From: Trichoplax sp. H2
Taxonomy: Eukaryota > Placozoa > Uniplacotomia > Trichoplacea
NCBI GenBank assembly: GCA_003344405.1
Contig: NOWV01000004.1
Location: 434,001-498,000, forward strand
Length of the DNA: 64,000 nt
Direction of reading: 5' to 3'
Below are positions 36,760 to 48,640 of this stretch, in pieces. The notes under the pieces were generated by a model, which was not told where the DNA came from, did no database searches, and was given only the letters and a program-made list of their open reading frames with translations. The position numbers were made by a program, and so were the translations under genes. Numbering within the stretch: position 1 is the stretch's first letter; every line of letters begins with the position of its first letter.

Positions 36760-39700
36760 ATGTCTTTAAAAACATTTTCATCTACTAATTTGGCATTTAC
36801 TTGCTTCATCGCCCTCTTCACTTTGGTATTCTTAACTAAGGCTTGTCCTGTGAGTAACTGCACTTGTACGATCTCTGTAATAGATTGCAGAAATCTTAAA
36901 CTATTGAAAATACCGGATGGCATTCCAAATACTACTGTTGTGTTGTAAGTAACCATGTTTTTAAAAAGTAGAGATGTAATCTTGATTCGAGATAGTAATT
37001 CTATTTTCAAAAATGAGAAGAAAACTACTGATGACTAGCTAAAGAAAAAAGTGTCTGAATTAATCTATACAGTAAGATGATGCGAGCTTCTGATATTATT
37101 CAAATCGCTTCCAAGAACCTTGTGAATACAGAACTTTGAAATTTCGGATAGTATAGAAGAGTTATGTCAGTTCAAATATGTTTATAAACCAAATCGAATA
37201 TTTATTTTCGCATATAATTTCGTTTTTCTACGCAAATGTATTACCTATTGAACCAAAAAACCCAAACCAGGCGATAGACTTAGATTCTCTATCCAAATTC
37301 AGGCAGTTTAAACGGAAATTAAAATGTTCTTGTTAAAAAAATGTTCGAAGTAATTTTGCACTTTCTCTTGAAGAATGTTATCAGGAAATGAAATAGACAC
37401 CCTGCCAAGTAGTGCATTCTTCGGTTTAAAGTCATTAAGAACTTTGTAAGTTTAGATTAATTAGATCAGTTACAGTATATTTCAAAAATAATTGGCTTAT
37501 TTGTAACTTAATGAAGACGGCGAAATAATCGATAAAAATATTTAATGCTAGACTCTTAGCAAACAACAAGATCGCACATATCGACAATTTGGCGTTCGAA
37601 GGCTTAAAAAACTTACGGAAACTGTACGTTAAAAGTTTTTAACTATTCGTTTATGACAGACTCTTCCATTACAATCAATAATTTACTTACAGGGAATTGC
37701 AAGGGAACAAATTAACAAGCTTACCTTTTCAAGTCTTCGATGATGTAACATCTTTAGAAGATTTGTGAGTCTTCTTAACAAAAGTTTAATTTGTTATTGA
37801 TCGATTCCATAATTAAAACTTACTTCGTTAAAATATTCACACATTTAATAGAAACATAGGGAATAATCGAATTCAGAAGCTTATGACCGGAAACTTTTAC
37901 AAACTAAGAAAGCTGATTAATCTGTTAGACTACGATTATTGTTCTAGAAATTAACTGCAAGAAATAGTCTAAAATTGTAAAACTAACTATTACTTAACTT
38001 TCTGCAGTACCTTGAGTAATAATCGGTTGGAAACGTTTTCTAAGAATTACCTATTTAATTTGAATTCAATATTAAACCTGTACGTAAACGAATTTACCCG
38101 TATATATTTTACCCTGAGCTGGACTAGAACTAATTTTATTTATTACATAGGGATTTAAAATTAAACAAAATCGCTTCCATTGATGACTACTGCTTTCAAA
38201 ATTGTAAATCGATAAGCCAAATGTAGGTCTAGAAAAACGACTAATATCAAAACAATGAAGGACCTTAAAAATTTTATTCGTAAATTTAGTGATTTAAGCG
38301 GGAATTATCTAAGTGCGATAAATGAAAATATGTTAAATGCTAAAAGTGGCTTTATATCCCTGAAAATTTTGTAAGTTTTCTTAGTTACATCAATAATAAG
38401 ACTAATTTAGAATATGTGTTATCAAGTTTTTAATTGTAAATGTTTCTTGGAAAAAGAAATTTAAGAAATAATACAATTGGTACTATCCATAAACATGCTT
38501 TCAATAAGTTGTCAAAGCTGAAATATTTGTAAGTTACGCGTTTGCTCGTAAATCATAAATTCTTTATTTTAATTGTTATTCGATGACTGTTTCTGACTAA
38601 TCCAAAATTTTTATTATCTAACCTTAATTAAAGGGATATCAGCAAAAACAATCTAGTGTTCGACTCTGATAATCTTGGTGGAATATTTGAGCATGTGCCC
38701 TTATTGGAAACTTTGTAAGATTTTTTTTAAGTCAATGTTTCGATACTAAAAGACACTCAACTCAATTCCATATAAATGTCTACAGAAAATTAAACGATAA
38801 CAAAATTAAATTCATTGGAAATGAAGCATTTTCAGGACTCTCATCCCTCGTCAATCTGTAAGCAGGCTTCTAAAATGGTAATAATTCTGCACAAAAATAC
38901 TAACATGTTGAACTTCCTTGTAAAGGAACTTGAGCGGAAACCCGATCCAAACTATAGAAAAAGGCTCTTTTGGAGAGTCTCTAGGTTTGCAGAAGATGTA
39001 AGTGTATACACATACTGTATCCTGGTGCCTCGAACGCAAATTAACATAAATTACTAATATAAACTTATTGAAATCAAGTAATATAGCAACAACATCGCTA
39101 ATATGCGATTGTCGAATTGTATGGCTACTGTTGAGACCATATGACCGCATTATCCTACAAAATTCGCAACTTGTATGTCGTAATCCAAATAATTTACGCG
39201 GAAGGAATATTGGAAAATTAAGTAACAAAGACTTTACATGCGGTGAGGCTACTTTAGGGAAAAATAGTAGTGATAAATACAATTAAAAATATCTTAATCT
39301 ACAGCCATTAGTGGAACTTCCTACAATTGATGCGTATCTTTAAGACCGAATTTTTTTACTTTCCAAAATTTGTAAAAATATACATAAAAAAAATATTCAG
39401 TGTTTATCCTACCTATCTCATGCAATACAATTTCATATACATTCCAGATAAATCACAACGTATTCCGATAATATTAACGGAACCTCCAGCACAAGCGATA
39501 GCTGTCAAGGGTGAGCAAATTCCAATCATGGTTGGTTTTCGTATAGTAGGCCAATTGTCCGCTTACCAATGGTTTTGGGTGAAAAATTCGAGCCGCTTAT
39601 CATCCGACAACCAGATAATACTTTCAAAAATGCCCAATAACCATTGTAGAAATGATACCGATACAGATAGTTTAAAGGACTTTACCGCTCAGTTAACACT

Positions 39701-41438
39701 AAAGCCATTGAATCACGATATCACTGGTCTTTACTTTTTTGTTATTACTAATAAGTTTGGAAAATCAATTTCATCTGCAAAAACAAGGGTAATTTTTGCA
39801 GGTAAACCCCCGTTAGCTTTGGTTTTTGTAAAGAGCCAATCATAAATCTTTCAATTATTTTATTTCTTAGAATATCCAAAATTCGAATCTACATTTACCG
39901 ATCTCACTTATCGAATTGGAGAAGATGCAGTCTTAAATTGTAGAGCATCTGGGTTTCCAAATCCTAACATAACATTTACGAAAAATGGTAATATTTCAGT
40001 ATCGCTCTCTCACAGATTGAAGTTTACCGTGCAAGGAATAAGAATTGTTAATGTATCAGTAGCTGATATGGGAGAATATACTTGCACTGCAGAAAATATT
40101 GTAGGTTCCATTTCTCAATCATTGCGTCTCTCAGTTCTAAGTAAGTAAAACATTGAAATTTGAAACCATTTCGTTTGCGAAAATTTTGATCTAAAGTGAA
40201 GCTGCCCCTTTACTTGCAGTGAATCCAATATTCACTAAACCAGCACCAAAATACATGGCGAATGTCCTGGTAAATGAAGCTATAATTTTAGAGTGTTTCG
40301 TAGCCGGCAGTCCATTCCCAAAAATATCTTGGTTAAGGAACGGTACTGTTATTACAAGAGATAGAGCAGCTTATTACGACAGGGGTCAGACACTGATAAT
40401 AAGATCAGCTACACCTGATGACAATGGCGAATACTTGTGTCGTGCTACAAATGCCATCGGTAGCGTGAAAAGGACGACAAGAGTGACAATATTCCTTCCG
40501 AATGGTATATTATAATATAACAGAATGATTAAAAATATAATTTATTTAATACGTTTTACTGAATAATTTCATTAGGTTTTTCCTTGCCTGGTAGTGAGAG
40601 AAACCCATATCTGACAATCATTATTACTGCATGCACCTGTGTTTTCGGAACCTCTCTCTTATGGGTATTCATTTTATCCTACCGCGTAAGATTGCTCCGT
40701 AAAGAAATTGAAACAAGTAAATCGTCAACGTTTCTGCCCTTACACAGCTATACAATAGGTAACGGTAGCATTTCTAAACACAACTTTGAAACAGCGGCCG
40801 GAAAAACAAATTACTCCGAAAGACATTGCATAACAGCGGCAGGTTATCATATCGCTTCCGAAAATAGTGATGACACCATCGAAATTATCGACTATGCTAG
40901 TCAAGGAGTCCCAGGATCTAATCTACACGATATCACTAGAAATTCTACAGATTCAGATATAATTATTCCGGAGCAAAGTATGTCCGGACCAGAGCCATGG
41001 ATAGCCAGTAGGCCTAGAAAGTCAGTAGAAGATCGCGTATATAGTCAAATGCCTGCTAACTCACAATTTAGGGATATTGTACGAGCTAAACCTTTGCAGG
41101 TGGTAACAATTTATGATAAAATTTCGTTAAGCGAACATTCTACAGATAACAAGAATGATATAGATCAGGGCAACAGCAAGGATAATATGCATGTCTTTAC
41201 AAAGAGTAAAGAATCTTTGAAAGAAAGTGATGACGAGTGTCAAGAAAATTCAATGCAATCGTCTCTAACCGATCTCAGTCAGAAATCATTAACCGAAAGT
41301 AGACTGCACGCTGGCTCTTTGACTGAATCCGCTCTAGCAAGATGTTCCGAAAACGGAAGCAACAGCGTAGGAAAATTAAAGATTATTCAGAACCTAATAA
41401 CCGAAGTCGTTGACGGAATACCATCAACTGAAGTATAA
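36760..41438 (+). CDS. LRIG: LRIG-type receptor: LRRs, three Ig domains, membrane span
   Basis: Transmembrane protein of the LRIG family (C. elegans sma-10, Drosophila lambik), known to tune BMP and receptor-kinase signalling. Seventeen exons in phase give 976 residues. Exon 36760-36944 has a signal peptide and LRRNT cysteines (29, 34, 36, 43). Eleven LRR exons follow, one repeat each: 37374-37445, 37552-37623, 37693-37764, 37852-37923, 38008-38079, 38151-38222, 38290-38370, 38457-38528, 38634-38714, 38786-38857 and 38926-38997. LRRCT is 39079-39242 (CDC...C...C). Ig1 is 39448-39801, Ig2 39871-40140 and Ig3 40220-40504. Exon 40576-41438 has the membrane span (about residues 701-725) and a 250-residue Ser-rich tail with no kinase. 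Ig2 and Ig3 have normal cysteine pairs; Ig1 does not. The start fits a good signal peptide. Confidence 0.93.
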
Positions 41439-41492
41439 GAAGTGAAAACTTAGCCTTGTATCAGATAAACAGTACGCTAGATCATGTATATA

Positions 41493-41498
41493 AATAAA
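41493..41498 (+). terminator. poly(A) signal of LRIG
   Basis: AATAAA 55 bases after the LRIG stop codon. Confidence 0.55.
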
Positions 41499-42242
41499 CC
41501 ATACATCTAGAGAAATAGTTTTATCTACTTAAAGTTTATATATATATTCGAAATTAATGTCTATTTTCAGTAAGAACAGATTTCAAGTACAGAAAAGGAG
41601 AATTGTTCATAATAGTTTTTGATAGAATCATCGTATTAAAATGTACTGTAAATATATATGTATCACTTTTCGCCTAGTTCGCTTAATTTTGAAAGCGTAA
41701 ACGGAATTGTATATTTTTTATGCTAAGCCTAGAGTTTTTTGTTAAATATATTCGTATTATTCGAGCTAACTATAACATTAATAAATTTCAAGATACAAAG
41801 ATTATTAGAGTGGCTAGCCAATCTAATGATTGAGGTAAATACATTATTATCTTGACTTCATGCATCGTTACTGATTAATTGCAGGTAAAATCACTCATTT
41901 AATTTAACAGTGCCCAAAATTACTGAAAGCTACATTATTAACTATCAGATTTAACTAAATTAAAGGAATTAGAGGTGCATAAAACAGAACACAAAACATT
42001 TTTAACCAAATTTCGAAATTGTAACATTCCAAAAAAAGAAATATTACTAATAATTTATATATTTATTATCAATATAAAAATTTCTTAAATGCAACCCGTT
42101 AAATTCTTACAATAGGTTAAAACCTTTTTAATCAATCTCAACACGTTTCTACTTTACCAGTATTGAGGAATTATTAACTCTTCGATCTAATAATGTACCG
42201 TAAGTACAGAATATTTCAACTATAATTATTACAATAATATTA
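41499..42242. other. intergenic, LRIG to the orphan small gene
   Basis: About 740 bases of AT-rich DNA between the convergent LRIG and the 59-residue orphan gene. Nothing further is supported. Confidence 0.5.
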
Positions 42243-42480
42243 TCACCTTAAGTAAAGAAACGACTCTGGTCTTGATGTATCTAAATCTGCATCATCGTCA
42301 AAAATTTCGTCTAACGATAAGAAATAAACGTCATACAGATTTCGGGTACCCTAAGAAAATTTTTAAAGGAGCTTAACTATTTAATAAGAAAATAAAAAAA
42401 TGTATTACTGCAGATGCATAATATTTTAAATGATCTTTAGTGAGAGGATACACATTATACACTACAAAATTGTCACTCAT
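42243..42480 (-). CDS. orphan two-exon gene, 59 residues
   Basis: ATG at 42480; exon 1 42480-42409 and exon 2 42350-42243, joined in phase 0 across a 58-nt GT-AG intron, stop TGA. Exon 1 reads MSDNFVVYNVYPLTKDHL; exon 2 has a strongly acidic part, SLDEIFDDDADLDTSRPE, and ends FLYLR. No membrane span or known motif is present. I do not recognise it. It lies convergent to LRIG. Support comes from consensus splice sites, intron length typical of the window, and protein-like composition. It might also be the last two exons of a longer gene whose upstream exons I missed. Confidence 0.45.
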
Positions 42481-45400
42481 TTTTAAAATGCGGGGGTTTT
42501 TTTACTCAAGCATTTGAGTTTTACACCTACAGTGGTTAGTTAAGCTTGTGATGATCGCACATCATTTAAATTACTTACGTTACAAGTTTACTAGTATTTT
42601 GAATTGCCAAGTTTCATCGATGCAACTAATATAAGAAATATAGAAGTTTACCAATTGATAAAAAAATTCATACGATAACGTTAATTGCTGAATCGTTATC
42701 TATTTATTCGGTAATCCCAAATACGATTCTTAAGTGTAAATAAGAATTTTTAGTCAGTTATTACGTGATCGCCTAACATTCCAAACTGAAGCGAATTAAA
42801 ATTACGCGTAAAGAAATTTTAGGGCACGCACAGGCCAGGTAGCTCGCTTCTGTCTTTATTCAGTCGTTACTAAACATTAAACTATTAAAAAAGGAGTCTC
42901 ATGGTAAAGACTGATCTTAATCGTAGACAGTCGTTAGCAAAACTATTACAATTTGTGCAAATGCGCATTTGTTGCTAATTAAAGTTTATCTCTTTAGTGC
43001 TTTCGGAACACAATATTTCCAGAAACTCGATGCAGATTTTTACAATGAATATTCATAACTATGACATCTTTTTTTGGTTGAATTTTTTGCTTATATATTA
43101 ACAGTTGCCACACATACTGACATGTAGAAAGTTATGATAGAGGTTATTTTCTACAATATTATGGTATTCACAATCGATAGAAGTCTGCAGGGTTGGCCTT
43201 ATAGTTTGGTATCTTCGATTTTATTAGTTTACCTTGTCACAGATATTGTAATATATATTCGATATAAACCGTAACTCCTATGATACCAACTTTCGAATGT
43301 AAGAAATTAATCACAGTAACTAGCTAGATAATCTAAATCTTAGAACGAAAAGTTTTATCAAATTAGACCGGACATATTTTGGGCATGTGATCATTATTCT
43401 TTACAATGTTACTTACAAATCTTTTGCAGAGAGAAAATATAAATATTTAAGATCCATTTTAGAAAACTACTTTGCACTACTTAAGAAAACGAAAATCATT
43501 ATAAGTTCAGACACAAATTACCTTATGATTCCCTTACAAGACACTATAAAATCATCAAACTAACTGTAAAATACCTCAAGCTTTACTTCAAACTTAATAT
43601 TCACTCATTATATGTTACAGAAGTCTACAAGAGAACCTTTAAGCATCAAGATTTAGTCGTAAAAATAACAGTCTAACTACATAACAATCATACACAACCT
43701 CTACCGTTTGCAATGTTATTTTCTATTTTCTCAACTAAACTTTCCTAATGTAACTTTCAGGTCACTTCATAAAATTCACAAGTTTCAAATTCACAATAAA
43801 AACTTCAAATTTCGACAGTCAACCCCATACAAAATTTTTCAAAAATTAAAATACGAAAATAAAAAATATAAAAAAATTAAAATTGTATCGGACATAAACC
43901 CAACCGGGTCCGAAATCCGAATCCCCAAAATTCGAATTTTATAAAGATCACAGAAATTGCTTATCATAAAATTTTGTATGACAACTATGGGCTACTTTTT
44001 AACAGTTGATGTTTAAGCGTAAAGTTGTACGGTAACTGTACGATTATAGCCAACACTGCAGTACTTTACTGCCATGTTATAAATCCGCTTTCTCTATGGA
44101 TAGGGTTTTACTACTAAGTCAAATTTATCTATAATTTTAGTATACTGTCAAACGCCCTTTCTTTAGATTAGGCGATTGCTCTTATGTTATTCCTATAGTA
44201 ATCTTTTTCATACTTTGTAAATTAATGAAGAAAAGATGGCGACATCTTGATTTGGCAGGGTAAAACTAAGATACTATCACTTTCTAGGTATTTTGTACAG
44301 AAATACTGTAGGAGTCGTTTGTCCATGTTGATCCAGATTAAGAATAGCTATGTTCTTCGGCTAGATAGAGTTTGATAGTGGGGGCTTAACTATCGTTACG
44401 AGTATTCCGATGGAAAAGAAGTACGAGATACAGAACCATTCCCGAAAAATAAAAATGCTGCATTCCAGCAGGACGCCATAAGTGGCATTCGTGCGAAGAA
44501 AATTAAATTCTGTAATTTATTTGTATCCAATGTCTTCACCACTCTGGATATCAATTGAATAAGAATAGTTAATTGATATAGACAATTTGATGAATCACTA
44601 AAATTCTCTAAATAGGCACCTGTTCAGATTAGTTTTATCTGATAATTAAATAGATAATAGATGCACTAATTAGTTATTACTAATTAGTCAGAAACAACTC
44701 GTAAAAAGAAGAATTCATGTATCAATCAGAATTAATTAAATGAAAACCTTTACAAATAGAAGTTCATATGACTAAATAAATCGTTTCGTTCTTATATAAA
44801 TAATAGCGCAATACATAACGCACCTTAGACGTATCTTCCATGTAGCATAGCAATGAAAACAATATAATGCTTCATTTTTGAGTTTTAAATGATATATAAT
44901 AAATAACATGAAGTAACACAAAAATAATATATTTCCTAACACTTAACAAAATAATTGACATAGTATTTTCAAGAACGTGTTATTTGCCCATCTCTGCCTA
45001 CTACAGTAAAAGAGAGATAAAAGTACGTACTCCTCACTGCACGTCAAGTTACTTTACAGTAGTATCATTCATTACACTGCGTTACAATTTGGCGTTCTGC
45101 GCTTGTCCCGTAAAGATTGAAATTTTAATTCGATTCCATTAATTGACGAAGTTATAAATTACAATTGATCCATTGTGTGTATATGATACCGGCAGTGTAC
45201 GAAATTGCCCGCCATGTGAAAATATATATATACTGTATTGTATGCAGTAATTGAGATGGAAAACATGAAACAATCAATAATAGGATTGTATGGGTATTGC
45301 AGAACAGTGTAGATAAAGTTACCTTTACATGATCGGCGTGTCACTGCTTTACCATTGTAACACACAGCTCAAGCAGAGTTTTCCAAAACTTGCTTGTTAA

Positions 45401-46130
45401 GTGTCCGCGTAGTATACAGTACTGTGCAAGTAGAATTTCTATGACTGGGCATTTTACAGTATATACACATAACGGATCGCCTGTAATTATAACTTCATAA
45501 ATACATGAAATCAAATTAAATTCAAATTTTCAATCTTGCTTTCACACGTGTAGTAGTCTTAAGTTGACAGACACTATAAATTCTCAGATAAATAATATAA
45601 TTTTACGATTTTCGTACGGTATATAATGATACTGTAATAACTTGATGTTCGGTAATAGTCCATTAGCTACTTTATTTCAAATTTATGCGAAATTTTAAAT
45701 TCTTTGTCGCTTTGCAATCCATAAATGGCTTCAACATTTCTTATACTGCAGATCTAAATTTTATGCGCACTACAGTACATAACTTGTTCATTTTGTTTTC
45801 AGACATGGAAAACTCAGAAAAATATGCCTTACACTAACGTAAAAATACTGTACAGTACAGTGTGAACCAGTTCGCATCAGAGTACTTTAAGGTACCCTAA
45901 AATCACGAGTGTGAATCCAAATGTAATAAGAATTATACGAATATAAAGCTGAATATAGACTGATATAAAATTTGTCAAAAAAAAAAAAATTTAATCCATC
46001 TGTTTGCACCAAAATCATAGAAATTAGCCCGTCCACACTGTACAGTATACAGTTTGTCACGGTCCAATTGTCTTATTTTTTATTACGAAGAAATGTACTG
46101 TAGAAGTTTTCTCGTACATTGCCTGGAGTG
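42481..46130. other. intergenic, no supported gene
   Basis: AT-rich. The open frame 43708-43944 is Lys/Ile/Phe-rich and overlaps an ACCCGA-like patch, so it is not accepted. At 44380-44520 two overlapping frames stay open for 30-45 codons without family resemblance. Scattered GTAC words occur; no dense array was seen. Confidence 0.5.
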
Positions 46131-46154
46131 TCGGGCATTCTATAGAATGCCCGA
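46131..46154. repeat. perfect 24-bp palindrome
   Basis: TCGGGCATTCTA followed directly by its exact inverse complement. It is GC-richer than its surroundings and lies next to the MITE-like hairpin at 46165-46319. Confidence 0.95.
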
Positions 46155-46164
46155 ATCCTTGGGA

Positions 46165-46319
46165 AGTCATATGAATTTTATATGTAAAATATAAAAGATG
46201 TAACTCTGCGATTTCTGGTAAGATAAAAAAATTAACGAAGTAATTTCTCTATTCGAAAATGTTCTCTCTTATTGTACTCTGTACTGTAAGTCCTTTATAC
46301 ATATGAAATTCATATGACT
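46165..46319. mobile_element. MITE-like element with 14-bp terminal inverted repeats
   Basis: AGTCATATGAATTT at 46165-46178 is repeated as its exact inverse complement at 46306-46319, enclosing about 127 bases with no ORF. This is the size and shape of a small non-autonomous DNA transposon. No clear target-site duplication was identified. Two further hairpins follow at 46324-46355 and 46375-46402. Confidence 0.45.
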
Positions 46320-46805
46320 CACAACTCGTACGTTATTTATTTTTTAATTACGAGTACAAGTTGACGATTACCATTCGCGATGAATCTCGATTCATTGCGA
46401 GACTGATCGTCGTAAAGTACTGATCAATTAATTACGACTTCAGGCGAGGACTAGCTACTACCATCGACCATTATGTAGTTTTACAGAAACACTCGCAATA
46501 CTGACTTTATTTTTATCAGTATATTTTAGTACTGTGTATCGGTAATGTATAAACTAATGTAACTGCATAGATATTGTAATCTTTTTCGCCAATGCAGCAA
46601 CGGTAATTATATAAATACAGTATATTCATTTTAATTTCGGTGGAGTAAATATAGCGGTTTCAATACAGCAAATCTAAAAATATGATTAAGCCCTGCTAAT
46701 CTTGTTTCCCTAAGTTCACAAATTTCGTCATTAAAAAAATTTTAGTTCACCAGTTTTAGCTTATTTATTTGTATGAGGCAGATTGAATTCGGAGGATTGT
46801 CTAGT

Positions 46806-47014
46806 GGTAAAATTGATTTCTGAATGAGATTCAATTATTATTATTAAGGTCAGAGCAGTTTCCACAACTTTGCAAAGATTGAATAAGCAAATTTATTGCT
46901 GATTCTATCCTTGGGTAAAATTGATTTCTGAATGAGATACAATTATTAAGGTCAGAACAGTTTCCTAAATATGAAAAGATTGAATAAGCAAATTTATTGC
47001 TGATTCTATCCTTC
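46806..47014. repeat. two-copy tandem repeat, 108-bp period
   Basis: Unit 1 (46806-46913) and unit 2 (46914-47014) share AAAATTGATTTCTGAATGAG, TTAAGGTCAGA and GATTGAATAAGCAAATTTAT. Unit 1 carries an extra TTATTA. Just before unit 1, TTGTCTAGTGGT resembles the A box of tRNA-Glu, but no B box was found. Confidence 0.85.
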
Positions 47015-47913
47015 CTTAATGAATTGTCTTTCAACGGGTACATCGCTTACCGTGCACTGCATACGATATAGACAGTGAGTAGCTAGTACATAATTACGAT
47101 ACGAAATTACCGAAAGCCTGAGAAATCCAATGTTGTGATTTTACTTTAGTATAAACGCCTTTTGGTCGGTAGGTTTTATCGTGTAATATGTACGTACCCA
47201 AGTTAATTGATTAAAATGGCTGTACATTACGGATAGCGGGTTTTCATGTGTTCCCAAGGGCAGAGGCAATGAGAAATTATAAGAGCAAATGTGAATTTAA
47301 CATATTGAAGTAAATGCAATCATAGCTTAATTTTAATTTAGTTTCGTTGTATTTGATGATTTAGTGGTATTCATCTGTCAGAATTTCTGCATATAAAAAA
47401 TTTTGATTTTCTGCGCAAAATGGCAACTTAAGTTCTGAATTCTTTTTGAAATGTAACTACATTAACATTGGAATGTGTGAAAGATCGCCTTGTTAGGTAT
47501 GTTACAGCCAAAGACGATAATGTAGTCTCATTACCGTTAACGGCTGGCCACGAATTTGTATAAATACGTACATAAAATGTTGATATTATTATAGTTAAAT
47601 TACATGTCATCATGATCATGCTAGGCTAATATTTGTAACGATACACTTTGTATGGTTAAGAGTGATTGATTAATAACTATTTAGTTTAAAGTACCACTGA
47701 GGGCCCTGCGAAGCCATTTATAAATGATAGTGCAATCAGAAAATTTAGAGTAGAGAGTAAAAGAAGATTCTATTGAAGAACTTGTTGAAATTTAAAGGCC
47801 TTCGGGGTCGAACTATTTTAAGTCAAAGCGTTCTTCTTTTTGTTAGGTTGTTTGGTTGATGACAGTTTCAGTTCTGTCGTTTTTTATAATTTCTGTGCTT
47901 ATAATACTATGCA

Positions 47914-48165
47914 GACAAACAATGCATATTAGATGTATTGCTTATATGACTATATCTGTACGCGTACACATAGGCAAGAAATGCGCCCAATATGCATTGC
48001 TTGTACTGTACGACTACAGTATCTATGCAGCAATGCATCCAATACGCATTGCTTGTACAGTACGGCAGTACACATAGACAATCAATGAATGCATCTATAT
48101 GCATTACTTGTACGATTATAATTATACATGTAGATAAGTAATGCATCCAACTTGCATTGCTGGTA
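47914..48165. repeat. five-unit tandem hairpin array
   Basis: Five diverged units, with cores at 47920, 47980, 48032, 48088 and 48140 (spacing 52-60 bases). Each core has the plan AATGCA...GCATTGC and most continue CTTGTAC. In unit 3 the stem is AGCAATGC / GCATTGCT, eight perfect pairs around a 9-base loop. Overlapping open frames on both strands (47856-48146) are translations of the repeat. Confidence 0.85.
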
Positions 48166-48198
48166 TAGCAACAGGCTACAATAGCAATACGTCGGTAA

Positions 48199-48640
48199 AA
48201 ATCTTCAGCGTCCGATTTTTTTAAAACAGCAAAGTCGAAATTACGCTCAGAAATTGAGTTATGGCTGCTTGGACAGCCATTGACTACAATTAAATCAAAT
48301 CAACTCATGATAAATGGTGAAGTATTAAAGGTACTATATTTACTTGCTCAGAAGCAATGTAAACCTATCTAAAGCCGACGCAACTATTAAAGTGATAGGC
48401 AATATTGTAAAACTTTGGGATTCAGCTGTTATCCCACTAAATCAATTAACGTTACACGTAAACAAATTTTAAGAATTTATACTCGTTGAAACAACCTTGA
48501 ATAACGTATAAATAAAAATTCACCAAAAGATGTTATAAACCGTTCTTGCTTTACTGTAAAGATTAATAAATTACTTGATATAAGTTAATTTAGAGTAGAA
48601 GAAATTATCAGAAAAGACAACCTTCGATCCAAAGAAGCAC
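48199..48640 (+). pseudogene. frameshifted ORF chain, probably transposon-associated
   Basis: Three frames continue one protein-like sequence. 48199-48372 includes KLRSEIELWLLGQPL and LMINGEVLKVLYLLAQKQ, ending in TAA. 48368-48472 in another frame includes SKADATIKVIGNIVKLWDSA and IPLNQLTLHVNKF. A third part from about 48595 reads EEIIRKDNLRSKEAQDEDLY. The pattern of an LxxNGEVL block followed by a KLWDxAxIPL block recalls uncharacterised, lineage-expanded animal proteins linked to mobile elements. That comparison is from memory and not exact. The frame at 48723-49013 may be a downstream part. Clearly non-functional as read. Confidence 0.4.

Noticed and set aside
43708-43944. Lys/Ile/Phe-rich 78-codon frame
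   Set aside because: Low-complexity AT-rich sequence partly overlapping an ACCCGA-like repeat patch.
44380-44520. Two overlapping frames with protein-like composition
   Set aside because: Neither has acceptor/donor support or a recognisable motif; kept only as a note.
46790-46870. tRNA-Glu gene
   Set aside because: Only an A-box-like match; no B box, no acceptor stem or anticodon arm.
47914-48165. CRISPR-like array
   Set aside because: Eukaryotic context, diverged repeats, uneven spacing and no unique spacers; it is a tandem hairpin repeat.
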